Position numbers and translations under genes: made by a program. The notes beneath the pieces were generated by a model that worked only from the letters and a program-made list of their open reading frames with translations, made no database searches and was not told the origin of the DNA. 64,000 nucleotides of DNA from NCBI GenBank assembly GCA_027924645.1, contig BSBN01001363.1:868001-932000 (forward strand), read 5' to 3'. The stretch comes from Cunninghamia lanceolata (taxonomy: Eukaryota; Streptophyta; Pinopsida; Cupressales; Cupressaceae). This document shows, piece after piece, positions 48,608 through 62,155 of this stretch (position 1 is its first letter; every line of letters starts with the position of its first letter).

Positions 48608-51600
48608 TGTAGTGCCCCTCAACTTGTCATCTGTCAGACTGATGTTTGCTTAGTAGTATTGGACATTATGACAGTATCTTAGATAGATTGATGATGGATC
48701 TCTTGTTATTTTGTTAATTCATTATGGACCTAATCAGTATGGTAACAATTGTTGATGTTGGATTCTATTATTTTATGCTTTAGAATTTGATAAATGAACT
48801 AGATGTTATAGATGTTTTGATGATATTCACTAAATGGGATTGTGAGATAGTTGATCATTTTATGTTGTTGACTAGTAAACAGAAATCTTGTTCAATATAG
48901 TTAAATGTTTATACATAAACGTGAATGGAACATTGTCGTATTACTCGCTCTCGAGTAGCCTACGCCACTACGATTTCCATTCACTATAGGACTGCATGTG
49001 GATATATATATCTTGTTATGTTTAACTGTGCGTTGCTACAGGATGCATGTACTAGGCACCGACTCCACCTGATTACTAGGTCTGAGCGTGCCTTCACCAA
49101 TGGATTAGTTGATTGGAGTTAACGTGAGGTCCCTAGTCAGTGTTGTTTGGTCATCAGTTTACCCTTGCGGTTATTGTTTGTCATTTGATCATGACTTGCT
49201 GTCAGGTAATATTGCACCTTGAAGTCTAATTAGGTCTGAAGGTGTCTAAGTGTGTAAGGTAGTGTTGTGCATTAATTAGAATCATTATATGAAAAAATAT
49301 AAAAGTGGATAATTGATCATAATGCTGATAGTTGTTAATAATTGTTCTAAATAAATTATTATTTTATTAGAAGTATTGTTGTTAAATAAAAATTATAAGA
49401 AATTTTGTATTATTTAATATAATATTATTTATAATAAATATTTAAATAAATAAAATAGTTGTAATCATGTTGTAAATTGTGATTTACAACTTAATTAATA
49501 AAATAAATTAAAATATAGTTACAAAATTATAGATTGACGTAATATTACAATTTTATATGGTTGGTCGGCTATAAAGAAATTAAATGTTGTCGAAACTGTG
49601 TATTAATATTTAAAAAAAGAAACCCCTTGGGTTCATTAAATTAAATAAAAATATATCTTGTGGAGGGAGATGCACGGGACCACGTGTAGAGTTCCTTGGA
49701 AGATGGAAGGGACTGTGTTATAAAAGAAAAGTTGGTAGAGGCAAAGAGGGAGAGCATTGCAGGTAGAAGAAGAAAGAAGAAGACTGGAGAGAAGCTTGGT
49801 CTGCAGCAGTGGGAACAGCTTCCTCGATTCGACGTCGCAGCCAGGTTCCTTTAAATGCATAATTCCTTTCCTCTGAATTTGAATCTGTGGGTGTTGATGG
49901 TTCCTTGATTCTAAATGGATTGTCTTGGTCGAATTTATGCTTCAAGAGATATTTCAATTTGCAATTAAGTTGTTTTCTGAGTCCCTCCGATGTTTTAACC
50001 AACTGCCAATTGTCTTTATTTTCAATTCTTAGTTTATTTATCAAGGGCTTGTACAAAATTTATAGATGGTTTAAGTGAGATGTCACGATGTCTGTATACA
50101 ACCATTCTTCCCTGGACACAAATTGACAATGTCTGTCCATCGTGCATTATTACCTCATATACCTTGCGAGTGGATTCTGGATTTCTTATTGTCTAAAATT
50201 TTCTGGCCTTACATCCCCGTCCAGCCTTTGCTGACCTTGAATCCGTCCATTTTTTTTAACGGATTTCCTCTTCATAAAAGCATAGCCAAGACAATTGTAT
50301 GGCTATAAATTCATCCGCACCCAGGGATCGTTTTAATTCCTCTGTCATTTATTATATTTCTGGCGGTTAGAATTTCACCACTTACGCCATTTCTGTGTAG
50401 GAGTTTTGAGAGAAGAACCGAAGTCTGGAACACAATCAAGATTTAATCAAGAAGAGCGTCATTGTAAATATAGGTTTGACTGGTGTTCCCAAGAAATGGT
50501 GATGCATCTGGAATTGAGATTGCATTTTAACTGCCTAAATTTCATATACTACAGTATGAAGATTATAATCTGTCATATTTGGTGCTAGGGTTAGGTTTAG
50601 TAAAGTATGTTTTATTAGCTATAGTGGCTCTATAGTAGGTAGCGAATGGCATCATGAGTTGGGCAGTCAATTTAGATCTAATTAAACAAGCCGTCAGTCT
50701 TATCCTGTAGTCTCTGATCTGATTATTTGAATGATAGTTCACCTTAATATATTTAGTTTCAATAATCATTACTATGACAGTGCTATCTTATTTGTCAATT
50801 AGCTTTGTAGATGGGGTTGTTCTTCCTTTAAATTTAACATTTTCTTAAAACAATCGCTGTGCTTCCTGCCACTGTAGGATTCAATGATCTGACGTTTCTT
50901 TTAAATGAAACCTCTGAGCATATGACGTTAGGGATGCACATATATGCCTGTCCAGATCTAAATGGCATCAAAACTTAGTTTGTTGAGAGAGAATAGATAT
51001 GGGCAATGAATCAGATGTATATAATCCACAATTTTTTAATCACAGTTAAAGCCCAAAGCTTAGGCAAACCCATTAAATAAGTTCATTAAACAAAAAATTG
51101 CAACTCTACAGTGCATTCACATTATATTTTCAGGGAAATGGATTTAGATATAGATCGTTGTTTTGTTTTGCTGGGTGCACTTCTGAAAAAGTTTAATTAT
51201 ATAGGACGCTGCCCTTGGAAGCTGATCCATTTAGCATATATTCTGCAATCATTTCAATGTATATAGATCGCTGTTCTGTCAACTAGATGCACCTTGTATT
51301 ATAAGCTCAACTTCGTTTAACAGCCCAAAAAAACCAACGATCTTGGTATATCATTGGAAATTCACCGTAGTTTGTATTCACATTGCTGAGACGTCTGAGA
51401 TGTTCCTTCCTCCAGATCACACCTTCGCATTAGTTTAACGAACTGCAAAACAATCCACATAACTGACACAGACTTAACAGATATCTCACTGATAGAGTTG
51501 GCGCTTCCTCTGAAGGCCAGTGCAGCAAGGGAATTCAACTAAGCACATACGGCAACCAACTGTTGAATCTTACAGAGTGTTTGTGATGTCAATTTCTGTC

Positions 51601-52723
51601 AGAAATAAACTGTTTAAAGTCTGATGTTATCAATTGAATCATGATCATCCATTTCAATGCTAAAACAGTCAATAACAATTTAACACCTCCTCTACGAATT
51701 ATGATTGTAAGACAATAGACTATAGTAGCGGTAATAGATACAGCAAAAGCATCTACGTGAAAAGTGGAACGCCATGGAAATAAACATAGTTTATGCATCT
51801 ATCAAGCGTGATGGCATATGTATGGCCATCCCGATCTTCTATTTAGACAGATTTAAATCATTTTGATTAAAACATTTTTGAGTCATCATTACGACAAAGA
51901 CATGCAAGTCTATTAAACTATCTTATCTGGTAACTGTTTGAAGGCAGAATCTTGAGGAAAATAAAACAATAATGTTCACCGTTGACGATTGTCCCTCATT
52001 ATCATTGTCGTTTAGTTATATGGTATTAACGTAGCATTCCTTGTTTAGTCTCTCCACTTATGTTATGCGTCGCCTCTGGAGGTTAAGTTGTGTTGTGTTG
52101 TTATTGCCATGTGTTGTATTGGCATTTGGTCATCCTTTGTTCATGTTAGTCTTTGTCTACCTGACTGTCATTGTTTGGGACCTCATGTTAACTCCTAGCT
52201 TGGGGGGTGGACCTTAGGGTTCCACATGGTCAGGTGGAAGAGCTTTATTATCCATTGGTTATTCCTTGTCGTAGTTCATGTGCAGAAAAGATTTATCCCA
52301 GTTTTGCAGACATTTGTACTTGTATCAGTTAATGAGGATGTAGGTGTATAATCTTGTACCAGATTTGTGTAACAGAACATTCATTATGTATGTAATTCTG
52401 ATGTAGTCTAAAAATGGCAATGTAATGATGTCATGATGTACTTATATGAAAGCATTTCAGTTATGTATTTAATCATGTAGATTCTGTTATTTGACGATAT
52501 GCAATAAATATGAATAAGTTATTTATTTGTGCAGTGGATTTAGATCAGTTACTGATGTATGTTAAATTATGTTAATTGGTTTGTAAAGTAATTCAGCCTT
52601 GAATCCTTAGAGAATATGTCTTAATTAGTTATGTTAACATTACTTAATCATTTAAAAAAAAAAATCCTGTTTCATATAGCACAAATGTGAATTTTTTTAA
52701 GGTGTTCAAGGCGGGGCGTTACA
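48608..52723 (+). mobile_element. Giant LTR-4, solo LTR in the octamer array
   Basis: TGTAGTGCCCC to GGGGCGTTACA, 4116 bp, with a perfect 5-bp duplication TATCA (48603-48607 and 52724-52728). The first 1.1 kb match LTR-1, with hairpin (48921-48984) and TATA-like site (about 49720). The 3' part matches only from about 52025, equivalent to 13840 in LTR-1, so the GGCCGG cassette region is absent. The centre (49745-52020) is unlike the other copies. Perfect duplication and termini suggest it is among the youngest insertions. Confidence 0.9.
49745..52020. other. LTR-4 private centre, unrecognised
   Basis: Begins with a purine-rich leader and a possible splice donor (GCAGCCAG/GTTCCT near 49845). 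The minus strand at 51560-51370 reads ALAFRGSANSISEISVKSVS and VMWIVLQFVKLMRRCDLEEG before a stop, which looks like coding text, but I recognise no family. It could be another gene fragment. Confidence 0.3.
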
Positions 52724-53217
52724 TATCATTCTGTTATTCTATAAATCTATTACTATATCATTCCTTCATTCAATCATTCTATTATTATATTATTCCAAAA
52801 TTCTATTACTCTATCATTCATTCATTCTATCATTTTATAATTCAAACATTTTATTAATCTATAATTATATTAGTCTATCATTCTTTCAATCTATCATTTT
52901 GTAATTTTATCATTCTATTATTATTATATGAATCTATTATTCTATTATTCTATTATTCTACATTTCTATCATTCTATTATTTTATAATTGTTTTATTCAA
53001 TAATATTTTCATTTTATTATTCTATAACTATATTATTCTACAATTTTATTCTTCTATCATTCTTTCATTCTATCATTCTACAATTCTATTATTCAATCAT
53101 TCTCTCATTCTATCACTCTATTATTCTATAAATCTATTATTCTATCATTCTTTAATTCTTTAATTCTATTATTCTATTATTCTATTATTCTATTATTAAA
53201 TTATTTTACAATTCTAT
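52724..53217 (-). repeat. Octanucleotide array, arm B part 2
   Basis: Continues arm B after LTR-4. Ends against the inverted 1.2-kb unit with the same junction sequence (TTTTACAATTCTATTAGGG) as the matching point at about 31523 in arm A. Confidence 0.9.
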
Positions 53218-54400
53218 TAGGGTAAAAGCACAAACCTGTCACACTTTATAAAGGAATCGGCGAACAACAAAAAAAATTTGAACTTCAACCTCATAAAAGT
53301 GACATTTAAAAAATTACTTTGACATTTTTTTAAAAAATTAAGAGCAAATTTTGAATTGCTGAAAATTTCAGGAAAAGTGACTTTGAGTCCATGTCACAAA
53401 AAAAGAGCAAACAATCTTATTTTTCCCTAATTTTTTTTCCCAAATAGAGGAGTTCAATATCTAGTGCATGGAGAAAAAAAATCAGTTTTCAATGCATATT
53501 TTCTTTGTAATATCGTTTTAAAGTTAGACTTTATAGAATCTGATAGTTTGAATTGCACGTCAACTTTTGTATTATTTTTTATCATTTTCACAAAACCAAT
53601 TATACCCTTTAGGAGAGGAATTTTTCCTCTAGTGCACCATATAATTTTGAAAAAAATTGGATGTATTTTGATATATTTTTTTAAAATTTCTAATTAGTGT
53701 CATCTCTGATTTTAACAACCTACTTGCAGTAATTTTAAAAAAACATATATATATATATATTGTAACCTAGAGGTATCCCCTAGCCCTGCCCCTCGAGAGA
53801 GACAAGAGCATTGCGACTCTGCCCAGCGTTGCCCACCGTACCTTGCCTCGGGCTTACATTTTTTACCGAGTTGGGGATAATAACGATCGAGCGAGTAGAG
53901 ATGAGACTAATCCTCTGTGGACTGCCGAGGGGGCCAACATAGCCCGAACAACCATTGGAAATTGATGCAGCATACAACATACACTCAACAGAATTGTGCC
54001 ATTAAACATATGAGAGCCAAAGATTTGGAAGCTAGAACACCAAAAAAACTTCTATTCATCAACTCTGCTGCTAGAATGAGAGAAAACTCTCTTATATCCA
54101 AGAAAAGCAAAAAAAAAAAATACCTTTTTTGGCAGATTTCGACAATTGTCAAATTTTGCCATTTTAGGTAATTTTACAATCATATCTTGAGAATCTAATT
54201 TTTTCTGAAAATCTTCCAAAAACTAAGGTAGAACGAATAGCCAACTAATATTCTAAATTTGAAACATGAGTTTCGAGTTATTACAAAAGTAACTTTTTAA
54301 AAATCTAGAAAAAAAACTAAATTACCATTTTGAGGGCCAAGATGAAAGTTTCAAGCCCTGTAAAAGTGCCAAGATGAAGTACTCATGAATCCTCATTGGT
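53218..54400 (-). other. 1.2-kb unit of unknown type, copy B (inverted)
   Basis: Reverse-complement copy of 30276-31523, including the GC-rich block (53775-53975) and the GTACTCATGAATCC repeat pair (about 54377 and 54407). Differs by substitutions and small gaps, for example a longer TA run at 53746-53760. Non-coding. Confidence 0.55.
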
Positions 54401-55395
54401 AACATGTACTCATGAATCATCTTCCTCTACCTCCTCAAAAATATCCCCTACCTCTGGAGTAATCTCCTCTTCCCTTATTATCCTAGGTACTTGTTTGACA
54501 AGTGTTGGTTTCTCCTTGTTTGTTTTGATAGCCTCTGACACCACTGGATTGTCCTCTTCCACGTGAGAATCTACCTCTACCTCTAAAATTATTTTATTTT
54601 CTCACCAATTTTTCTTTTTCCTTCAAAGCATACTAATAAGCTTATTCTACAATTTGTATTCGAACATACTAATTTCATCTTGAATTGAGTAATGTAAACC
54701 ATTAAGATACCTTGACACTTTCTCAACATCATAATCTACATGTCCAACATTGATTTCCAACCTATATAATTCTTCTATACATTCTCATGCACATTCTTTT
54801 CATTTTGCTTCAAATTTTGTAGTTTCTTGAACAAACTTATTTGATAGTCGGTTGGTAGAAATTTAGCCTTCAATTTTTTGACCATTCTATCCAACAATTT
54901 GATTTTCTCCTTACCCTTTCTTTACCTTTCTATTTTCACATGATCCCACCATAAGGATACATGTCCTTTCAATTTCATGCAAGCAAATTTCACCCTTTTT
55001 AGATCATCTATTGATTTAAAATCAAAATATTTATCCATCTCTGAAATCCTTTCAATTAATTCTTCTAGATTTAGATTTCCATGATAACTTGGTGCATCCA
55101 ATATGGGTTTGCTATTGATTCTTAATATTGCTTGTAAAAATCTCCTTTCTAGTTCATTTCTATCTACATCTTCTATCTCAATTTCTATTTCTTCTTTCTC
55201 ATCCTCACTAATGTCGTCCACATATACTCCTCTTCTTTGTGTTGCTTCCATATCATCTAATCTTTCTATAATCCCTCCTAGCATCTCTATGACTTTTACA
55301 TCACTAACTCTTGGTGCTCCTCTTCATCCTCATCCTCTATGTGCTATGTCTCATGAATTCTCTGCAGTTGTAGGTCTTCTATTTCTCATTTGAAC
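54400..55395 (-). pseudogene. gag: Gypsy-type gag remnant, copy B (inverted)
   Basis: The minus strand from 55284 reads MLGGIIERLDDMEATQRRGV, DRNELERRFLQAILRI, LDAPSYHGNLNLEELIERIS and MKLKGHVSLWWDHVKIER to a stop at 54922. It then continues as KEKIKLLDRMVKKLKAKFLP. Nearly the same as copy A but with an intact first 120 codons, so the two copies carry different lesions. Confidence 0.8.
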
Positions 55396-55462
55396 CAGCA
55401 ACAAAATTCTTTAGAATTCCTTCTTTTTGACACAACCCAAATTGGGCTTTGATATCACTTAA

Positions 55463-55799
55463 TGTAGTCTAGATCTGGGGGTGTTATCAAACTACTAGAA
55501 TCTAGCAACCAAAATAACAACATTCACACAACAACACAAATCGATGTAAATTTATTCATATCATAGATTCACATTCGATATAACAACATTAGGAATATAA
55601 ATTACACAATTCAAATCAATCTATAATCCTTAGAGACAACACTCTCTTCTACAACAATCACCAACCAACCCAACCCCCAAACAAAAAGTACCAACCTCCT
55701 TTTTATACTTCTAGTTGAGGGAATTGAACCATTTGTATTCATGGTAGTTGTAGAATTAAATCACCACATGTTGAAATCATGACTTTTGGCAGTTCAACA
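55463..55799 (-). repeat. 337-bp LTR, copy B (inverted)
   Basis: Reverse complement of 28847-29183, also 337 bp, with the primer-like site at 55444-55457. The outer junction (GTTCAACA/ATTATTCTATC) is identical to that of copy A, so both derive from one insertion followed by duplication of the locus. Confidence 0.75.
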
Positions 55800-56789
55800 A
55801 TTATTCTATCATTCTTTCATTCTATCATTCCATAATTCTATCATTCTATTATTCTCTAAATTTATTATTCTATCATTTTATAACTCTCTTGTCCTACAAT
55901 TTTATTATTCTATTATTCTATCATTCTTTCATTCTCTCATTCTATAATTCTATTATTATATAAATTTATTATTCTCTATTTATCTATTATTCTATCATTC
56001 TTTCATTCTATCATTCTATTATCATATCATTCTACAATTCTATTATTCAATTATTCTATCATTCTATAATTTTATTGTTCTATTATTACATAAATCTATT
56101 CTTCTATCAATATTTCATTCTATCATCTTATTATTCCTCAATTTTATTATTCTATCATTGTTTGATTGTATCATTCTATTATTCTATTAATATTTTATTC
56201 TATCATTATTTCTGTCTATCATTCTATAAATCGATTATTCTACAATTCTATAGTTCTATTATTCTATCATTCTATTATTTTATAAATCTATTGTTCTATC
56301 ATTCTTTCATTCTATCATTCAATAATTCTATCATTAAATCAGTTAATAATTATATCATTCTATTATTCTATAATTTTATCATTCTATTATTCTATAAATC
56401 TATAAATCTATTATTCTATCACTCTTTAATTATATAATTATATAATTCCATAATTCTATTATTGTATTATTTTACAATTCTATTATTGTATAGTTCCATC
56501 ATTTTGTAATTCATTAACTCTACATTATTCTATCATTATATTATTCAACAATTCTATTATTCTATGATTCTTTCATTCTATCATTATATAATTCTATCAT
56601 TCTATTATACTATAAGGCTATTGTTCTATTAATGTTTCATTCTATCATTCTACATTTCTATTATTCTATCATTATTCATTCTATTAGTCTATAACTCTAT
56701 CATTCTATTATTCCATGAATCTATTATCCTATCATTCTTTCATTCTATAATTCCATTATTATACAATTCTAATATTCTACCATTCTACC
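55800..56789 (-). repeat. Octanucleotide array, arm B part 3
   Basis: ATTCTATC-type units. Mirrors 28846 back to about 28433, with further repeats added. Confidence 0.9.
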
Positions 56790-56996
56790 ATTCTTTGAAG
56801 TGACAAAGCTGGGTAGTACGGTGAACCTCATGATCAAACTTCATAGCAGAAGGGAAGATCTCAAGAAGGACGTTCAGGCAACTTAGAGGACGTTTTGTGG
56901 CTACTATTCCATTTGAAGGGGATGCGCGCGGCTAATGGGTCCCATAGGCTGCTGCAACCTCATGGATGTTATTAAGATTCTTCATTCATTCATTGC
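56790..56996 (+). other. 0.2-kb insert in the array, copy B (inverted)
   Basis: Reverse complement of 28215-28432. Plus-strand text reads ANLMIKLHSRREDLKKDVQA. Boundaries ACCATTCTTTGAAG and CATTCATTCATTGCTC match copy A. Confidence 0.5.
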
Positions 56997-57413
56997 TCTA
57001 GAATTCTATTATTCTAATATTCTATCATTCTATTATTTTATAAATCTATTATTCTATCAATATTTCATTCTATCATTCTTTTATTCTATTGATCATTCTT
57101 TCATTTTTATCATAATACCATACTAATATTATTCTACAATTCCATTACTCTATTGTTCTTTCATTCTACCATTCTATAATTCCATCATTCTATTATTGTA
57201 GAAATCTATTATTCTACCATTCTTTCATTCTATCATTCTATTATACTAGTATTCTACAACTCTATTATTCTATCATTGTTTCCTTCTATCGTTCTATATT
57301 TCTACTGGATTATATTATTTTATAAATCTTTTATTCTATGATTGTTTCATTCTATCATTCTATTATGAAATACAATTCTTTTCTTTATTTATTCTTCACC
57401 CTACAATTCTATC
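56997..57413 (-). repeat. Octanucleotide array, arm B part 4
   Basis: Last part of the array, mirroring 28210 back to about 27770. Cut by the LTR-5 element at 57414. Confidence 0.9.
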
Positions 57414-60158
57414 TGTAATGCCCCGCCATGAACACCTTAGAGAACAACATATCTATGCTATGTAAAGCAGGATAATTTTTTTTATATGAATAAGATAACA
57501 AAGTAATGTTAACACATCTATACACATCATTTGAACTAATGACTTGTCCTCTAAGATTTCATGGTTGCATTACTTGCCAAATCAATTAACATAATTCAAC
57601 ATACATTATTAACTAACATTAGTAGATCATTCTAAATCTATAGCATTAAATGAATAAACATATACATCTCCATATCATAACATCAGATGAATAATCGACA
57701 TGATCAGGATTACATGTGAATGTACAAATTCCTATACACATGAGTAATTCATTACATTGATTACATTATCGCCTTTCTGAATACATACATTATGAATCGA
57801 CTGTCACACAAGGCTAGTCCATGAGTATGCATAATCATCTTCCTCAAACTAGTACAAGATCTGATATCTAATGCACAAGATACATCCTCCTCACCCATGA
57901 ACATCGGCAAGGGAAAAACTAATGGAAATAAAAGCTCTTCCACCCGACCATGTGGAACCCTAAGGTCCACCCCCCGAGCTAGGAGATAACACAAGATCCC
58001 ACACTCACAGATAGTAAGGAGAACAATAGACTAACACAAGTAGTAGGGTTATACATGACACCAATTATCAAACTGTCTGCAATAAACATCACTGACATAC
58101 TTAACTGCACTTCCAGAGGCACTTACGTAATTGAGGGAGGAAATACAACTAGGGAGTGCTAAACTACAATAGGGAGGAGTGTCATCACATGGATTGATAT
58201 GGGTTGTCCTGGTAGACTTCACTAGGCCCCGACTCCCATCTTTGGGTTGTCTTGGCAGCCTCTCCCGATCCCCGGTCCCCATACAAACTCATGCAGAATC
58301 AATGTACCTTTCATGGGGACAAGGTAGTTGATCTTACCATTGTAGGCCTTCTCATCTCATCTCAAGACTAAATGAGCATTTGAGCCATGAGTGAGGAATA
58401 CATTATCTTGATTAATGTGAATTCTACCCATTCCCCTATTTCATTATTAATGTTGTCACTAGATTAAGAAACCCTTCAATGGGTTGTCCTGGACACCACT
58501 ATGGGTTTCGGCCCCCATTGAGAGCCACTCCCCCTACTTTGCAACTAGTAAACCCTACACTAGGCAAGGCATTGACCATCTTGCACAACCATCATAACCA
58601 CATAATCCATACACCAAACAAGGCATTAATCATCTTTGAATGTTCATCACAATTAAATGAGTGCATGTCAGAATAGGAGTCAACATTTTAGGGTTACATA
58701 TCACAAGGACCATACACACAACTACACTCTTCTTAGCCTCTACAATCCAACTTCCCAATGACACAGAACTTACATCCCACTATAACAAAAGCATGAACAT
58801 TTAATCCAATACTCTAGATACATTGGTTACTACAGAGAATTTATCATAACAAAGTTATCAATATAAGATTGTAACTTGGTTATTATCCAATCTCAATTTT
58901 AGAATAGACCAATTTCATAATTCTATGCACAGTGTAAGTAGATAGTAAACATAAAATACAATTACCTATATGTAATTATTTCACAATAATCTATTCTTAC
59001 TTAACACAAAGAGCCAACTTTTATTAGAACAGAAAATTAAGAAAATCATATATTCTATACATGAGATCCTTCTATGATAACTCTTTCTCTCTTTATTCAA
59101 AGATAGCATATAAAAAGATAATTCATAATTAATTAAAATCTAATTAAGATTAAATACTTACTATTCTTACCTATACATGACTCTACTTAATTAAAACATC
59201 AACTAAGCCTTAATTTGGAACTTAAGTCTCTAGAGTTGTGTGTTTTTACCATGGTTTTAATTTCTCTACAACTGGTATATTCTAAATTCTAACTAGAAGA
59301 ATACATTTCAATTGTCATCTATAAATAATTTATTCTACGTAAAGAATATAACCTTTCCATTTATTCCTAACTGAATCTCATGAACATTTAATGAGAAATC
59401 AAAATAAACAAAACATTGTTTAAATGGTATAAGAAACGTTATAACTACTTATTCCTAACAAAGTTTATAATTAGACATAATGTAATTTATTTATTTATTT
59501 TAAATGTTCCCAACTCTCAATGACTTATCTATAAGAAGTAATCAATCCACTAACCAATATATTTATTCATCACTAAAAGCTTGATTTAATCGATAAGTAC
59601 ACAATTAAAAATCCTTTCATACTTATGTCCTTATGCTTATGATCTCATAATCCCATTTTCATATTCATAATAATTTTTATATTCACTTTAATATTCATAT
59701 TTATATCCATTTTCATATATGTAAGCAGATTTACCTTATTTCTACACTCCTATTTATTCTCATATTATTATACCTATTGTGTATGCATACTTATACATAA
59801 TGAATGTATATACATCAATGACGGAAATATATTTCAATTATTATTATGCTGATATAAGCAGTATTCATTTATTTATATTCATATTATTCATCTACAACAT
59901 TTATATTACCTAACCTATTAATAAAGGAAAGTGCATGTACCTCTTTATGCTGCTTGTCTTGTTGAATCTGCTCACTGGATTCTATTCTCTTTCGCCTATT
60001 CTTTAATATTTATATATTATAGTATTTGTTATAATATTAATAATATCTCTATATTATATTATTATATATGCTATTAATATTATTGCATATATATATTTAT
60101 TTTTACTTGAATAATTCCTCCTTATATGTATTTATGATATCTTTCCTACTTATGACTT

Positions 60159-60221
<63 letters not shown>

Positions 60222-62138
60222 GCAGATTTAAATATATCAATATAATGCGGATTTAATTATATTTATTTATAATGCTAATATTCCTTTTTTATTTATTTCC
60301 CATATATTTATAATACTTCCTCTTAAATTAAATGCAAGCTACTGTTATTCCATACTTTCTGACTTTCATATTTAAAGACTTCTGTTTGCTTACTTTAGAC
60401 TTCCTTATTTTCTTATATCCCCAAATCTCATCCCCTTTCCTTCCTTGCTGCTGCTATTTATATTATATATGTTCCATTATGCCTCTTACGAAGAATGGTG
60501 ACCCTTCAAAGAGTCACATACATAATATTAATATCTAATATATATATATTATTTAATTAATTAATTCCTATTAATAATATATATTATAATAATATTTATA
60601 TCTATTAATATCTTATGAGTATAATAATAATAATATTTGATATATATATTCATGTAATATGATAATATATTATATAACTTATTAATATTTAATTATTAAT
60701 ATTTATGTGTAATTAAATATATTGTTTAAATCTTCAATTTAAACAAGGCTTTAATATGGGGACATGACAATATAGTACTGGAAATAAACCCTAAGAAAAT
60801 AGTATATTTTACCCTAATAGTATATTTTATACCAGCTTTACAGTAAATAAGATGTAGTGTTGGAAATAACCTTTATAAAATATAAAATATTGTACCACAC
60901 TTGTAAATAAAATAGAGTGATGTAAATTTAAAAGATAGTATAAAATATTATTTTATAGCCTATATTAAACCCTAACAAAATATAATTATAAACAACAATG
61001 AAAAGATAATAATTTAAATTTCATTGTGTAGAAAACATAAGTAAAAATTGGTGACAAAATCTATAAAATATAATGCACTTACCATTCAATTAACTTCTGT
61101 TCTTCGGGTCTAAAATATTGCAGCCACCTCTTAAAAAAAACTCCATGGAAATTTATAATGCATAGTGTTCCCAATAAAGTAATTTCCAAAAAGATTAAAA
61201 AGCCCCCAAATTCTCCTGGTCAAAATTCCCCCTCCTCATTTAATAAATAATGAAGGGAGGGATGTTATTTTTCCCACTCCCGTACAAAATAAATTTACAA
61301 CTACCCCAACTAACTACCTACTAACCCTTATTAAAAATAAATAAAATATTTGCAACCAACATAATTTAAACATACACACAATAAATAATTTTACACAAAT
61401 GGGTAAAACCATTTACCCACAATCACTCACATATTATAATTAATTATATAACCAACTTTATAATATTCTATTTATTTACTATTTTATTATTATTTCTTAA
61501 TTATAATATTACACTATAATTTTATTTTATTATCAACTAGGATTATATATATTATTTATCAATCCATTTTAATGCATAAGATAACCAAGGCATATTATCT
61601 GACAAATTAAACCAAAAGCCAAAACAATTACCTAACCACTAACCAGGGTCAAAAGGCAAAACTTCAAGCAACACTGACTGGCCACTGATAGTACTTGACA
61701 AGGTATCAAACTAGGTACTCATCCTCTTCGAGGATGATGGTTAGGGTGGGGGACCAAGTGCTATCTCTGGTCAACTACTTCCATTGGGTGCAAGGCATGC
61801 TCAAACCTGCCAATTCAGGTGGAGTCGATGCCTGGTACCTGTTCACTCAAACATATAAGTTAGAGAACATTTACATAATAGCCAAAGCACTAGGGAAGGG
61901 ACTCTAGCAATCATATCTCATACTCGTATGTCACCCATATGTCCAATGGTATGATGCCACCCTTTCCACCTATCCTAACAACATACTACTGCATCACCTT
62001 ATCCAAATAAATCTGTGCATAATAACAATGTGCATCATGCTCCCAAAAGTATTAACAGAAGCTCTTGTTCCATCCTCATCATCAGGTTCCTTAGCCAAAC
62101 TACCTGCACATCCAAGGTGAGAATGGAGGGGCACTACA
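57414..62138 (-). mobile_element. Giant LTR-5, 3' LTR of a retrotransposon extending past the window
   Basis: Reads TGTAATGCCCCGCC at the left and GGGGCACTACA at the right, the reverse of the family termini, 4725 bp. On its right, TCCTTCCCCCCTAAATC is a polypurine tract when read on the minus strand, so this is a 3' LTR still joined to internal sequence. It carries the family's conserved block (about 61790-61850) and GGCCGG-type units (about 58199-58515). The middle is AT-rich and diverged. The 5' LTR would lie beyond 64000. Confidence 0.82.
60160..60219. repeat. (AT)n microsatellite
   Basis: About 60 bases of uninterrupted AT repeats in LTR-5, in a very AT-rich stretch (60000-60770) that shows no coding content. 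Confidence 0.95.
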
Positions 62139-62155
62139 TCCTTCCCCCCTAAATC
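62139..62155 (-). other. Polypurine tract of the LTR-5 element
   Basis: The minus strand reads GATTTAGGGGGGAAGGA immediately before TGTAGTGCCCC. This is the expected plus-strand primer next to a 3' LTR and the main proof that the giant repeats are LTRs. Confidence 0.8.
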
